Of a DNA stretch of 64,000 nucleotides, positions 45,630 through 54,059 are shown one piece after another (position 1 is the stretch's first letter; each line of letters begins with the position of its first letter). This DNA comes from Anaspis maculata (lineage: Eukaryota; Arthropoda; Insecta; Coleoptera; Scraptiidae), in NCBI GenBank assembly GCA_949128115.1, contig OX421965.1:46987257-47051256 (forward strand). The letters run 5' to 3'. Position numbers and translations under genes: made by a program. The notes beneath the pieces were generated by a model. It made no database searches and was not told where the DNA came from. It was given only the letters and a program-made list of their open reading frames with translations.

Positions 45630-45985
45630 AGTCTATTTTTTTTTAATTCATTTGATTTATTTAACGTTGACCTATTTCTGCAACGGGGTCTAACACCGGC
45701 GCCGGTGAATGCTTTCCTCCACTATACCGGGAATTTTGCCGAACCCCTGTGTGGAAGTGATTTTTAACGACCACCGAAATCGCATGGGGTCGGCACCATC
45801 GTTCGTATTTTACGTGATATGCGACACACATATCTTGCATTTAGTAAACATTCCAACTAAATCAAGGAGCTTGTTTTCGGGACGAAAATTTGACCGCCCA
45901 CGGACCCCACGGTGGGATTCGAACCTACGACCCCTGGCATGGCAGTTGAACGCGCTGACCACCACACCGCGAGCTCCTCTATTAT
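45630..45985 (-). repeat. tRNA-headed SINE, family B
   Basis: The minus strand shows a tRNA-like head with a perfect B box (GGTTCGAATCC, 45915-45925) and an A-box-like TGTGGTGGTCAGCG upstream. A ~250-bp body follows that includes ggggttcggcaaaattcc and ggcgccggtgttagacccc, then an A-rich tail on the minus strand (T-rich on plus near 45640). It shares no body blocks with the SINEs at 20.0 and 23.5 kb. The ORF1-only LINE has inserted at its 5' head. Confidence 0.75.
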
Positions 45986-46136
45986 AAGTCTAGTTTTAGG
46001 TACAGGACGTCCATAGCAATTTTGCACTAAGTAGGTAGGTAGTACCCAATAATACCGATGGTAGGTACTCAGGAGTAGACAACATTCCATCATTTCATTC
46101 ATCTTTATTCAGCTGGCTTTTCACGGACTTATTTCA
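45972..46136. repeat. 165-bp target-site duplication, left copy
   Basis: This block from agctcctctattata to gacttatttca is repeated without visible difference at 47927-48091, exactly 1,955 bp away. The two copies bracket the LINE insertion at 46137-47926. It begins inside the head of the family-B SINE, confirming it as pre-existing target DNA and not part of the LINE. Confidence 0.85.
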
Positions 46137-47926
46137 TCATCATATATATATATATTCATTTATTGTTTCTGTTGGGCATCAAGCCCAAATAACAATGAGT
46201 GAGGAAATAATACAGAATTCTATATAATAGTACAACAACAACAACAATAATAGTAATGATAATAAAATGCTACGTTGAATTGTACAGAAAAACTAAAAAC
46301 AGAGTAGTCATAAATTAATGTAGTGAATTACACTGAAAGAAAAATAAGAGATAAAAAAAATCGTCTACAATAACAAAGGAAAAAAAAAAACCTTGATAGT
46401 GGGTAAGTACTTGCAATGCGAAAACTGTTATCTAGGTAGGTACACCTATCTTAAAAAAGTCGATCAAAAAAAAAACTTATCGAATGTTATACTAGCACAA
46501 GAATTCCTTTCTTCCAACGATGATGTTATTCCGGCGTCTGGAATTCGTCGATTGCCTCTGATTTGCTAATTCTTGCGTTTTTATCACCACATTATGAAAA
46601 GTTCGAGAAGGTACAAACTTGGTTTGAAGAAAACGCCGTAAATTGTAGAGTGTTATTGTTGATTTGTAAATTGTAGAGTGTTATTGTTGATTTCTTATTA
46701 GTTTTCTATTTTCACGTGGAGCCTCTGGTGAATTGGATTCTTCGCGGGCTCGCTTATTATTCGTAGGTTCATCCGCCACAGAAAGACTGACAATTTTAGG
46801 TTCGCCTTGGTAATACCTTATTATGATGTTTTCCCCAGTTTCCTTTCTTGAATATAGTTCTTTTTGCAAGAGGGCCAAGTGATTTTGCTGGTACGGTGTC
46901 AAATCTGATTTGATTGCGATATTTCGATCTCTTGGTAGCCTTCGATGAGATTTTAACACAGAAATGGCCATCTTCTTGGAGGTAAGCTTCACTTTCAGAG
47001 GTCTGGGTCGAGTTGAACTTTGGTTTTGACGAGAAGGCTGAGGTCTACCCAATCTTGTGACTTCTATGACGTTTGTTGAATCCAGAGTTGGGCATGATTT
47101 ACGTAGGTACTGTACGGCAGCATCTAGTTCGTCATCTTCGGCTGAGGGCGGTTCAGGCAGCCCAAAGATTATCACGTTGCTTTCTCTCTCCAAGCGCTGA
47201 CGGATCTCAAAGAAGATGTTTTGAAAGCTGAGCTTGCCCTGCTCATCCTCGACAGCAGCAAGCCTTTCCTTTAGTTTGATGTTTTCCTCCGTAAGTATCT
47301 GCAGGTCCTCCCGGCACTGCTTCAGCTCGGTGGCGTGAGCAAGAAGGACCTTGTTGGTCTCTGATATGGACTTGTCACATTTCAAAATCGTCATGTTAAG
47401 TGCCGACAACTGCTGCATTATTAAATTAAAATGCCCAATGTTGAGTGGAGCATTTCCATCATGAGGCACCGGGTGTAAAGTTGCACTTGAAGACTGGACC
47501 ACTGTCAAGCGACAGTGCTTGCATGTCCATGGTTCTCCCTGTTTGTGTTCATGGGCGCACGCTGAGTGAAATGTTTGTTTACATTTCAAGCAATGGACAT
47601 CATCTTCATATTTGATATTCTTCGCGCAGGAAGAGCAGGTGGGGAACGGCATTTTGTATCTGGTGGGAGGTGGAAGTAGCAAAGATAACGATTCACGGAA
47701 GAAAAAATTGTCACGAGCACAATAGAACTGGATTATTTGCTTCAAAGGCCTTAAAATTCTCTCCTTCTGTCTTCACTGTGTAGAGCTTTTAGCTTACTAG
47801 CTCAACTGACACGGTTGAGGAGAACTTTTCACTTTTAGGGGCCGAATTTTAGTTGAAATCCCACTTCTTTCACTAGAGCCTTATTGAAACGCGTGTGTAC
47901 TGTGCGGCGTCTTGAACCCCACTCCC
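46137..47926 (-). mobile_element. ORF1-only LINE insertion (ORF2 deleted)
   Basis: The 1.79-kb minus-strand insert starts with a G-rich 5' end (ggagtggggttcaagacgcc), carries a complete ORF1, then passes within about 540 bp to a LINE-type 3' end. That end holds the hairpin gggcttgatgccc, then aataaatg and a (TA)n tail (46143-46160 on plus). The whole RT/endonuclease ORF2 is missing, although both element ends look intact. It must have been mobilised in trans, or it came from an internally deleted or spliced RNA. Confidence 0.8.
46681..47652 (-). CDS. LINE ORF1 protein with PHD finger, coiled coil and RRM-like region
   Basis: This intact 323-codon frame starts at an ATG with A at -3 (47652). 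The frame is open further upstream, but only from a TTG. Residues 6-47 form a C4HC3 PHD-type zinc finger (C6, C9, C21, C24, H29, C32, C44, C47). Residues about 85-165 are heptad-like (LNMTILKCDKSI, LKQCREDLQILTEENIKL), suggesting a trimerising coiled coil. From about 165 the block RLERESNVIIFGLPEP begins an RRM-like fold typical of LINE ORF1 proteins, followed by a basic C-terminal domain (LPRDRNIAIKSDLTPYQQ). Such proteins bind LINE RNA and act as nucleic-acid chaperones. It ends with a normal stop and has no internal lesions. Confidence 0.85.
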   Translation of the reverse strand: MPFPTCSSCAKNIKYEDDVHCLKCKQTFHSACAHEHKQGEPWTCKHCRLTVVQSSSATLHPVPHDGNAPLNIGHFNLIMQQLSALNMTILKCDKSISETNKVLLAHATELKQCREDLQILTEENIKLKERLAAVEDEQGKLSFQNIFFEIRQRLERESNVIIFGLPEPPSAEDDELDAAVQYLRKSCPTLDSTNVIEVTRLGRPQPSRQNQSSTRPRPLKVKLTSKKMAISVLKSHRRLPRDRNIAIKSDLTPYQQNHLALLQKELYSRKETGENIIIRYYQGEPKIVSLSVADEPTNNKRAREESNSPEAPRENRKLIRNQQ

Positions 47927-48091
47927 AGCTCCTCTATTATAAGTCTAGTTTTAGGTACAGGACGTCCATAGCAATTTTGCACTAAGTAGGTAGGTAGTAC
48001 CCAATAATACCGATGGTAGGTACTCAGGAGTAGACAACATTCCATCATTTCATTCATCTTTATTCAGCTGGCTTTTCACGGACTTATTTCA
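47927..48091. repeat. 165-bp target-site duplication, right copy
   Basis: This is the partner of 45972-46136, with no difference seen by eye. It joins directly to sequence leading into the GPCR exon, about 205 bp downstream. Confidence 0.85.
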
Positions 48092-48284
48092 GAACATCAT
48101 TTTCTGTTGACCGCACACGTCTCCATAAGGCCTTATTACCGATCCGCGTATAAAAGAGATGCTTTACCGAAGCAAACAGATGCATAAATTACCATAACTT
48201 TTCGAAACTCGTTAGAATAACCATTCAATTATGCCGGATCATCAGTCACGCGCGAGTTTGTGGGACTTCTAATTTTGTTATTGT

Positions 48285-48296
48285 TTCCACTTTCAG
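48285..48296 (+). promoter_or_regulatory. splice acceptor upstream of the GPCR coding exon
   Basis: The string ttccactttcag follows a T-rich stretch and precedes a short 5' leader of 43 bp before the ATG. It implies that the transcript starts further left, with a non-coding first exon that I cannot place. Confidence 0.5.
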
Positions 48297-48714
48297 ATCC
48301 CGGCGTGAAAACTAAAACGAGAGGGAGAGCGCGTGAGAGATGTCTTCTTCGCTGGAAATCAATCTGATGGCGAACTTCACGAACTTTGAATCCATAACAG
48401 GCGACAACTTGTTCATGTACAACAATTCTGGTTACATCCTGCCGCCGCCCGGTTCGGGCGACATCAACGCTTTGTTCTCGTCGTCGACGCCGTCTTCGTC
48501 AGACCTGCTGCTGCTAAACCTGACGGCGGAAGTGAATCGAACTGTGATTGTGGGAAAACATACGTCTTCTGATAGTGTCTTCGAAAGTAAAATTATCATT
48601 CCGTTATACGTTATAATCTTCCTGCTGGCTGTGGTCGGAAATTCGCTGGTTCTTGTGACACTGGTGCGGAACAAGAGGATGAGGACGGTCACCAATGTCT
48701 ACTTGCTGAATTTG
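48297..48714 (+). CDS. first coding exon of a CCK/sulfakinin receptor-like GPCR
   Basis: A pyrimidine-rich tract ending ttccactttcag (48285-48296) gives an acceptor, so an upstream 5' UTR exon is likely. The ATG at 48340 starts 125 codons ending at TTG|GTAAGT (donor 48715), phase 0. The encoded N-terminus has sequons at N12, N28, N60 and N66 and no obvious signal peptide. TM1 spans about residues 85-108 (IPLYVIIFLLAVVGNSLVLV, with the class-A Asn at 101). Intracellular loop 1 reads RNKRMRTVTN, and TM2 starts VYLLNL. The loop and flanks closely resemble cholecystokinin/gastrin receptors, whose insect members are sulfakinin receptors acting in feeding control. Neuropeptide ligand and Gq/Gs coupling are known for the family, not seen here. 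The remaining exons lie outside the window or are unrecognised. Confidence 0.8.
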
Positions 48715-48720
48715 GTAAGT
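48715..48720 (+). promoter_or_regulatory. splice donor of the GPCR coding exon
   Basis: GTAAGT directly follows codon 125 (Leu) at the position where receptors of this class continue with Ala-x-Ser-Asp of TM2. A reading through the donor gives a stop at 48769-48771 and a protein unlike any GPCR, which supports splicing here. Confidence 0.75.
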
Positions 48721-48969
48721 GGAGTTATGTTCTATTCACATTTGGCGGCAATTGCGGCAGTAGTAAGTTAACTACTACATAACCGCGAACCGCCTCGCAC
48801 AAAGACGTAAGTTTCACGGCCCTACTCTGTTCTTCCAACACACCCACCGCTCTTTATGCAAATAGCTTAGTAGTTAACGTTTTTTCGATTAGTTGACAAA
48901 ATACCTCGAGAATGGCTAAAAAGTGGCTTCTTTCGCTCAATGGGTTCAATTCTTCATAGTGATATCATA
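48721..48969 (+). other. start of the GPCR intron, no feature
   Basis: This is intron sequence by inference from the donor. Nothing else is recognisable before the foldback structure begins near 48970. Confidence 0.4.
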
Positions 48970-49018
48970 TTTACGGAAGCGTAGAAGGGCCAAGCTGCAA
49001 ATCTTTTTACGGTCACAA

Positions 49019-49430
49019 AGTCGAGTTCCAAAGTCGACCCGGTCGAGTTTCAAACTCGACTTTCTGCGTAAAGTCGAGTTTCAAACTCGACCCGGTCGAG
49101 TTTCAAACTCGACTTTCTGCGTAAAGTCGAGTTTCAAACTCGACCCGGTCGAGTTTCAAAGTCGACCCGGTCGAGTTCCAAAGTCGACCCGGTCGAGTTT
49201 CAAACTCGACTTTCTGCGTAAAGTCGAGTTTCAAACTCGACCCGGTCGAGTTTCAAAGTCGACCCGGTCGAGTTTCAAACTCGACTTTCTGCGTAAAGTC
49301 GAGTTTCAAACTCGACCCGGTCGAGTTTCAAAGTCGACCCGGTCGAGTTTCAAACTCGACTTTCTGTGTAAAGTCGAGTTCCAAAGTCGACCCGGTCGAG
49401 TTCCAAAGTCGACCCGGTCATAAACTGCTC
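49019..49430. repeat. GTCGAG palindromic minisatellite, left array
   Basis: The array mixes ~22-bp modules built on the near-perfect palindrome gtcgagtttcaaactcgac with cccgg spacers (gacccggtcgag) and a longer module containing gactttctgcgtaaagtc. TCGA occurs at every module boundary. The array stays open in one plus-strand frame for 166 codons (SFKLD/RPGRV repeats) only because of its period, and it is not a gene. Confidence 0.9.
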
Positions 49431-49562
49431 GTCATAAGTTGAGGATATCTCAAAATTTGCTCCAATTTCAAGTAAGGATATCTCTGGGGAAAAATATCCG
49501 ATTTGGAAAAAGTTGTGACCCCTGAAAGAGCTTACTTTTGGCTGCAGGACGATTATGTTGAC

Positions 49563-49735
49563 TTAAGGTGCGTTCAGTCAGCTTATTTAGTCACAAGTTT
49601 TAATTTTAGCCGTAAGCGCTGCATCGTCTATTAGCTGTTCTGAGGAGGCTGGTTCATGAGAGCCAATGGGCGTCGCTGCGCTTGCGACTAAAATTAAAAC
49701 TTGCGTCCACATAAACTGACTGAACGCACCTTTAG
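49563..49735. mobile_element. palindromic MITE at TTA, copy 1
   Basis: Ends AGGTGCGTTCAGTCAGCTTA and TAAACTGACTGAACGCACCT are inverted and flanked by TTA. The inner arms share aagttttaattttag and cgtaagcgctgc-type blocks. A second copy with the same structure lies at 56354-56520. TTA duplication fits PIF/Harbinger-type MITEs. Confidence 0.85.
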
Positions 49736-49743
49736 GTCATAAC

Positions 49744-50242
49744 TAGGGAGCGGATTTATATGCGGTAAAAAAGCTCGGAATATGTAGTTTATATGCGCTT
49801 AAAAAGTGTCAAAATATGCGGTAAAAATGTTCAAATAAAGCAATATATGCGAGTAAATTTGTGATATAAGCTAAAAAAATATTGAAAATTTCAACATTTA
49901 CATGTAAAACCAACCAACCAACTCTGACCATCGAAGTAAAAAAAAAATTTTCTCGATTTTTTCTTAAAATGGAAAAATCGTGATTTTTTTGGCACATCTA
50001 GTTAAAATGGCCAAGATACTGACAAATATTCAGTTATATGCAAAAATATTGACTGAATATGCGGCTATATGCGACTATATGGCCTATCAATTTGTCTGCA
50101 GTAAAAACTCAAAATAATAAGTTATATGCGAAATAAAACTTGGTATTCAGGTTCCTTATAGATGGAAACGTCAAGCTGCAAGTCGACAGTTGCATCTAAC
50201 TTAGCGAATAGAAGATGTAAAAAATTATAAATCCGCTCTCTA
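49744..50242. mobile_element. hAT-like MITE, copy 2, perfect 8-bp duplication
   Basis: The 499-bp unit has ends TAGGGAGCGGATTTATA and TATAAATCCGCTCTCTA and is flanked by perfect GTCATAAC copies (49736-49743, 50243-50250). It matches the copy at 18697-19211 throughout. It inserted one base after the TTA MITE ends. The right foldback arm has the uninterrupted gtcataactgac site near 51625, which confirms the insertion point. Confidence 0.9.
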
Positions 50243-51751
50243 GTCATAACTGACTTCATGCATTATCAGGCTGTCCCGAAAATACACCGACAACGTACTA
50301 GGGCAGCTTCTATATAGGATGCCAAAGAAAGGAGTGACATAAGGGTTGGAGCCGTGTAAATTTTTAACGTATTTTTGTGAGAATAAACTTTTTCCAGTTA
50401 ATGGCTTATACCTTCAAAGGAAGCCAATAGGCAATATTTTTTTATCCATCCATTATGTATCATTATTATTATTATCATCATCATCATCAGAAAACAAAGA
50501 TTTACTGTGCACTTCAAAGAAGTTGAATTCTTCCTAAGGGAATGAAGCTAGAGCCCTGGAAGTTTTTCCGATAGATAGCTTATGAGGTCCTTAAGGGTGA
50601 CCAATGAGCAGATTGGACCTGATGGTTGTGGTGCCATCTAGTTCACCATTTTGAAATTTCTTATTAGAATAACGATTTGCGTGGAACTCCTTGGCCGCCA
50701 TATTGGAATTGCCTCCGAAATCTCTTATTAGTGGAACGATTGTCATGAAACTTGGAACTTACATTTGTCTTATATAAACATTCTTCTTCCCAACCTGAGT
50801 TTCATAATTCCGCTGCCATCTTGGCCGCTATACTGAAATTTCTCATTTGTGGAACGATTTTCGTGGAACTTGGAACTTACCCTTGTTTCGTACGATCATT
50901 TATATATTTTCAGGCTGAATTACATGATTCCGTCGCCATCTTGGTTGTTAGTATGCTGTGTAAATAGTCGAAGTCTCTTTATTAGGGGAATGATTGTCAT
51001 GAAACTTCGAACTTAATCTTGTTTTGCAGTAACATTCTAATTTTCAAGCTGAATTTCACGCTATTCTGTGATTTCACGCTTCCGTCTCCATCTTGTTTTG
51101 GTTTTAATCTGACACATTACTGGCCATTCAAGCTTCAAGCATGATGTGCAATTTTTTCAAATTGATCTCTTTCAATTGATGGGAGGAAGTGATGTAAGAC
51201 ATTCTAAAAAGTGTCTAAATATACCCGGTCAATTGTCCTTATGTGCCCGGTCAACATGATATTTGTCCGGACAATTTTGAAATTGTCCAATATTGCACGA
51301 ATACGACTACGTCATCCATGGGGTATAAACCAAACCCTGACGACTCAGACTATCCATCGGAAAAAGTTCCAGGGCTCTAGCTTCATTCCCCTAGGAGGAG
51401 TTCAACTTCTTTGAAGTGAACAGGAAATCTTAATTTTTTGATAATAATAATGATAATCATGTATGGATGAAAAAATAATGCCCATATTGGCTACCCTTGG
51501 GGATATCAGCTATTCATTGGAAGAAGTTTTTCCTCGCGAAAATACGCTGAAAAGTTACACGGCTTGAAAAATCAACCCTTTTGTCACTCCCTTCTTTAGC
51601 ATCCTGTATATAATGAACTAAGTCAGTTATGACATAATTCGATAAGCGTCCTGCAGTCAAGGGTAATAAGCTCTTTCAGGGGTCATCAACTTTTTCCAAA
51701 TCGGATATTTTTTGCCTGAGATATTCCTGAACTTATGACGAGCAGTTTACG

Positions 51752-52208
51752 TCCGGGTCGACTTTGAAACTCGACTTTACGCAGAAAGTCGAGTTTGAAA
51801 CTCGACCGGGTCGACTTTGAAACTCGACCGGGTCGAGTTTGAAACTCGACCGGGTCGAGTTTGAAACTCGACTTTACGCAGAAAGTCGAGTTTGAAACTT
51901 GACCGGGTCGACTTTGAAACTCGACTTTACGCAGAAAGTCGATTTTGGAACTCGACCGGGTCGACTTTGAAACTCGACCGGGTCGACTTTGAAACTCGAC
52001 CCGGTCGACTTTGAAACTCGACTTTACGCAGAAAGTCGAGTTTGAAACTCGACCCGGTCGACTTTGAAACTCGACCCGGTCGACTTTGAAACTCGACTTT
52101 ACGCAGAAAGTCGAGTTTGAAACTCGACCGGGTCGACTTTGAAACTCGACTTTACGCAGAAAGTCGAGTTTGGAACTCGACCGGGTCGACTTTGAAACTC
52201 GACTTTGT
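51752..52208. repeat. GTCGAG palindromic minisatellite, right array
   Basis: This is the inverted counterpart of 49019-49430, with the asymmetric module reading gactttacgcagaaagtc (reverse complement of the left array's). Module order and number differ from the left array, so the arrays have evolved by unit gain or loss since duplication. The 202-codon minus-strand frame across it is an artefact of the period. Confidence 0.9.
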
Positions 52209-52254
52209 CCGTAAAAAGTTTCGCAGCCTGGCCCTTCTACGCTTCCGTACATAT

Positions 52255-52697
52255 TGTTACGAGCGACGATTCTCGCCTGCTTTCTGGAACACACGCGGTC
52301 TTTTTAGACTGTTCGCATTAGATCACAATGTACAAGTGCGAAGCGCTAGACATTCCAGAACATACGCGATGGCTTGGCGATTTAAATAACACGGGAGACT
52401 TCAATAGCCGAGTAGAAAATATCTGCCGAATTGGCGGAGGTGCTGATGCTCTGGAACACACGGAATGCACGCGAAAGATGTAGGAATAGGATTTTTCAGG
52501 AGTCGCCTGGAAACCGTACGCCAGCTCATTGTGGAATCTGCTGGAGAACCTGTGGAAAATTCCAGAATGATAGTTGGAGCATATAAAGCACCGATCTTCG
52601 GCCTACGCACAAGTAGTATTCAATTCAGAGCGATAACGATAACACCGAGTATTTTCGGCGATATACCCAAGCGCAAGAACTGTTGACGTGTATTTTA
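52255..52697 (+). mobile_element. partial gypsy LTR, plus orientation
   Basis: It begins tgttacgagcgacg and follows the reverse complement of the LTRs at 17092-17615 and 7608-8150 through gatctaatg-like, tctggaacaca, gaaaccgtac and gcatataaagc blocks to gtgtatttta. The last ~100 bp of the LTR, including the CA end, are missing. It starts a few bases beyond the right edge of the foldback element. Confidence 0.75.
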
Positions 52698-52974
52698 TGA
52701 TATTATCCATTCCGAGCTCAAAAAAAACACAGTGGCCTATGATAGTTTTTCTTCAAGTTGGATAATCTGATAAGTTGATAGACTGAAAAAGTCAAGATGA
52801 TAATAATCAAATTTGTCAAAGTGATATTTGCTCTGCTGGATTGCCGTTTCAATTTCATTGTCAGGTCAGATTTTGATACTGACACATTATTCTTATTCTG
52901 TTTTGTCCTAAAAACGCCGTTAGGCAAGTTATTTCGATAGTGAGAAGTGTTAAAGCTGCAATAAGAAGAATATA
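52698..52974. other. no recognisable feature
   Basis: AT-rich sequence between the truncated LTR and the next palindrome. Nothing can be named. Confidence 0.3.
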
Positions 52975-54057
52975 CAGTTAGAAAAATGGCCTATGTGTTA
53001 CATGTCAAATGGTGTTACAAAACTCACAGGGAGATAGAAAATTGAAAAAAAAATAAGGAGACTTTTGTTGATAAACATACCCTCCCAAACGTATAATAAC
53101 GCTTGGTTAATAACGGAGTTGTAAGCCTTCAAAGTTGTTTTTGAAAAACAGTTTTTTTTGCATACCTTTTGGACCGTTCAGCCGATTTTATTCAAATTCA
53201 AACCAAAGTTCATTGAGACAGATCTTCATTGAACAATAATAAGGAATTCCATTAGACATTGTTAGGGGCTAAGATAATGGGGCTACCCTCCCCCTTTTCC
53301 CCCTAATTTGAACCATCCTGAATATTTTTGGAAACGGTTTCAAATTTTGAACTCTGCGTTCAATTTAAAGAAACAAGTTACTCATGCAAAATTTTGATTA
53401 GAGGCTTCATTTCCAAGATATTTGGGTTTGAAACATTAGAAAACATCACAAAATCGCCACTTTCCAGGGCCCAAATTGTTTTTTCTGAAAAACTTCATGT
53501 TTCTCAGCGAAAATGATGGTTTATCATAAACTTAAAACACCCAGAAAACTCATCCCAGTCGAATCAAGGATTTTCTTGAATTTTGATTTTTAGGCCTAGG
53601 AAAGTGGCGATTTCGAGATGTTTTGCAATGTTTCAATTTCAAATATCTCGAAAACTAAGCCTCCAATCAAAATTTTGCAAGAGTAATTTTTTTCTTTGAA
53701 TTGGAGGTAGAATTCAAAAATTGAAACAATTTCCAAAAATATTTGGGGAGGTCAAAAATAGGGGGAAAATGGGGAGGGTACCCCATCTCATCTTTGCCCC
53801 TGAAAATGTTTGATGAAATGCGTTACTATTGTTCAATAGAGACCTGTTTCAGTAAACTTGAGTTCAAATTTTACTGAAATCGATTAAACGGTTTAAGAGT
53901 GATGCAAAAAAAAACTGTTTTAAAAAAACAACTTTGAAGGCCTGTATCTCCGTTATTATACGTTTGGGAAGGTATGTTCATCAACAAAAGTCCCCTTATT
54001 TTTCAATTTTCTATATTCTCCTTGTCAGTTATGTAACACTTATTCCGAGACATCCTG
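52975..54057. mobile_element. 1.08-kb palindromic element, ends near CAG..CTG
   Basis: Left CAGTTAGAAAAATGG and right TCGGAATAAGTGTTAC-type (reverse) ends are weakly matched, but the arms inward are strong: aacataccctcccaaacgtataataacg against the mirrored block near 53950, ggaaaatggggagggtacccc, and the cctctaatcaaaattttgcaa blocks. TA flanks both ends (52973-52974, 54058-54059). The family overlaps in content with the element at 40798-41830. Confidence 0.8.
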
Positions 54058-54059
54058 TA

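Larger units (their letters stand above)
48970..52250. mobile_element. 3.3-kb foldback with GTCGAG arrays at both ends
   Basis: Outer ends acggaagcgtagaagggcc (left) and ggcccttctacgcttccgt (right) are inverted. Inside each lies a GTCGAG palindrome array (49019-49430 and 51752-52208) in opposite orientation. Inside those is a core with ends TAAACTGCTCGTC and GACGAGCAGTTTA whose arms share aatatccgatttggaaaaagttg, gacccctgaaagagctta and ttgaagtgcac/gttcacttcaaagaagttgaa blocks. The centre (50600-51340) has diverged ~120-135-bp direct repeats. The left arm was later hit by two MITEs (49563-49735 and 49744-50242). The core is related to the element at 57420-58942. Confidence 0.8.

Noticed and set aside
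45895..45975. tRNA gene on the minus strand
   Set aside because: It has a perfect B box, but the sequence continues into a SINE body and the cloverleaf is not complete.
45972..48091. LTR retrotransposon with 165-bp LTRs
   Set aside because: The repeated flank continues the pre-existing SINE head, lacks TG...CA ends, and the insert has a LINE ORF1 and LINE-type 3' tail. A long target duplication explains it better.
48923..49423. 166-codon plus-strand open frame with repeating SFKLD/RPGRV residues
   Set aside because: It is produced by the GTCGAG minisatellite, whose module lengths keep the frame open. The mirrored array opens a similar frame on the other strand (51686-52294).
51686..52294. 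202-codon minus-strand open frame
   Set aside because: It has the same repeat origin as the left array frame. Codon content follows the palindrome and not a protein.
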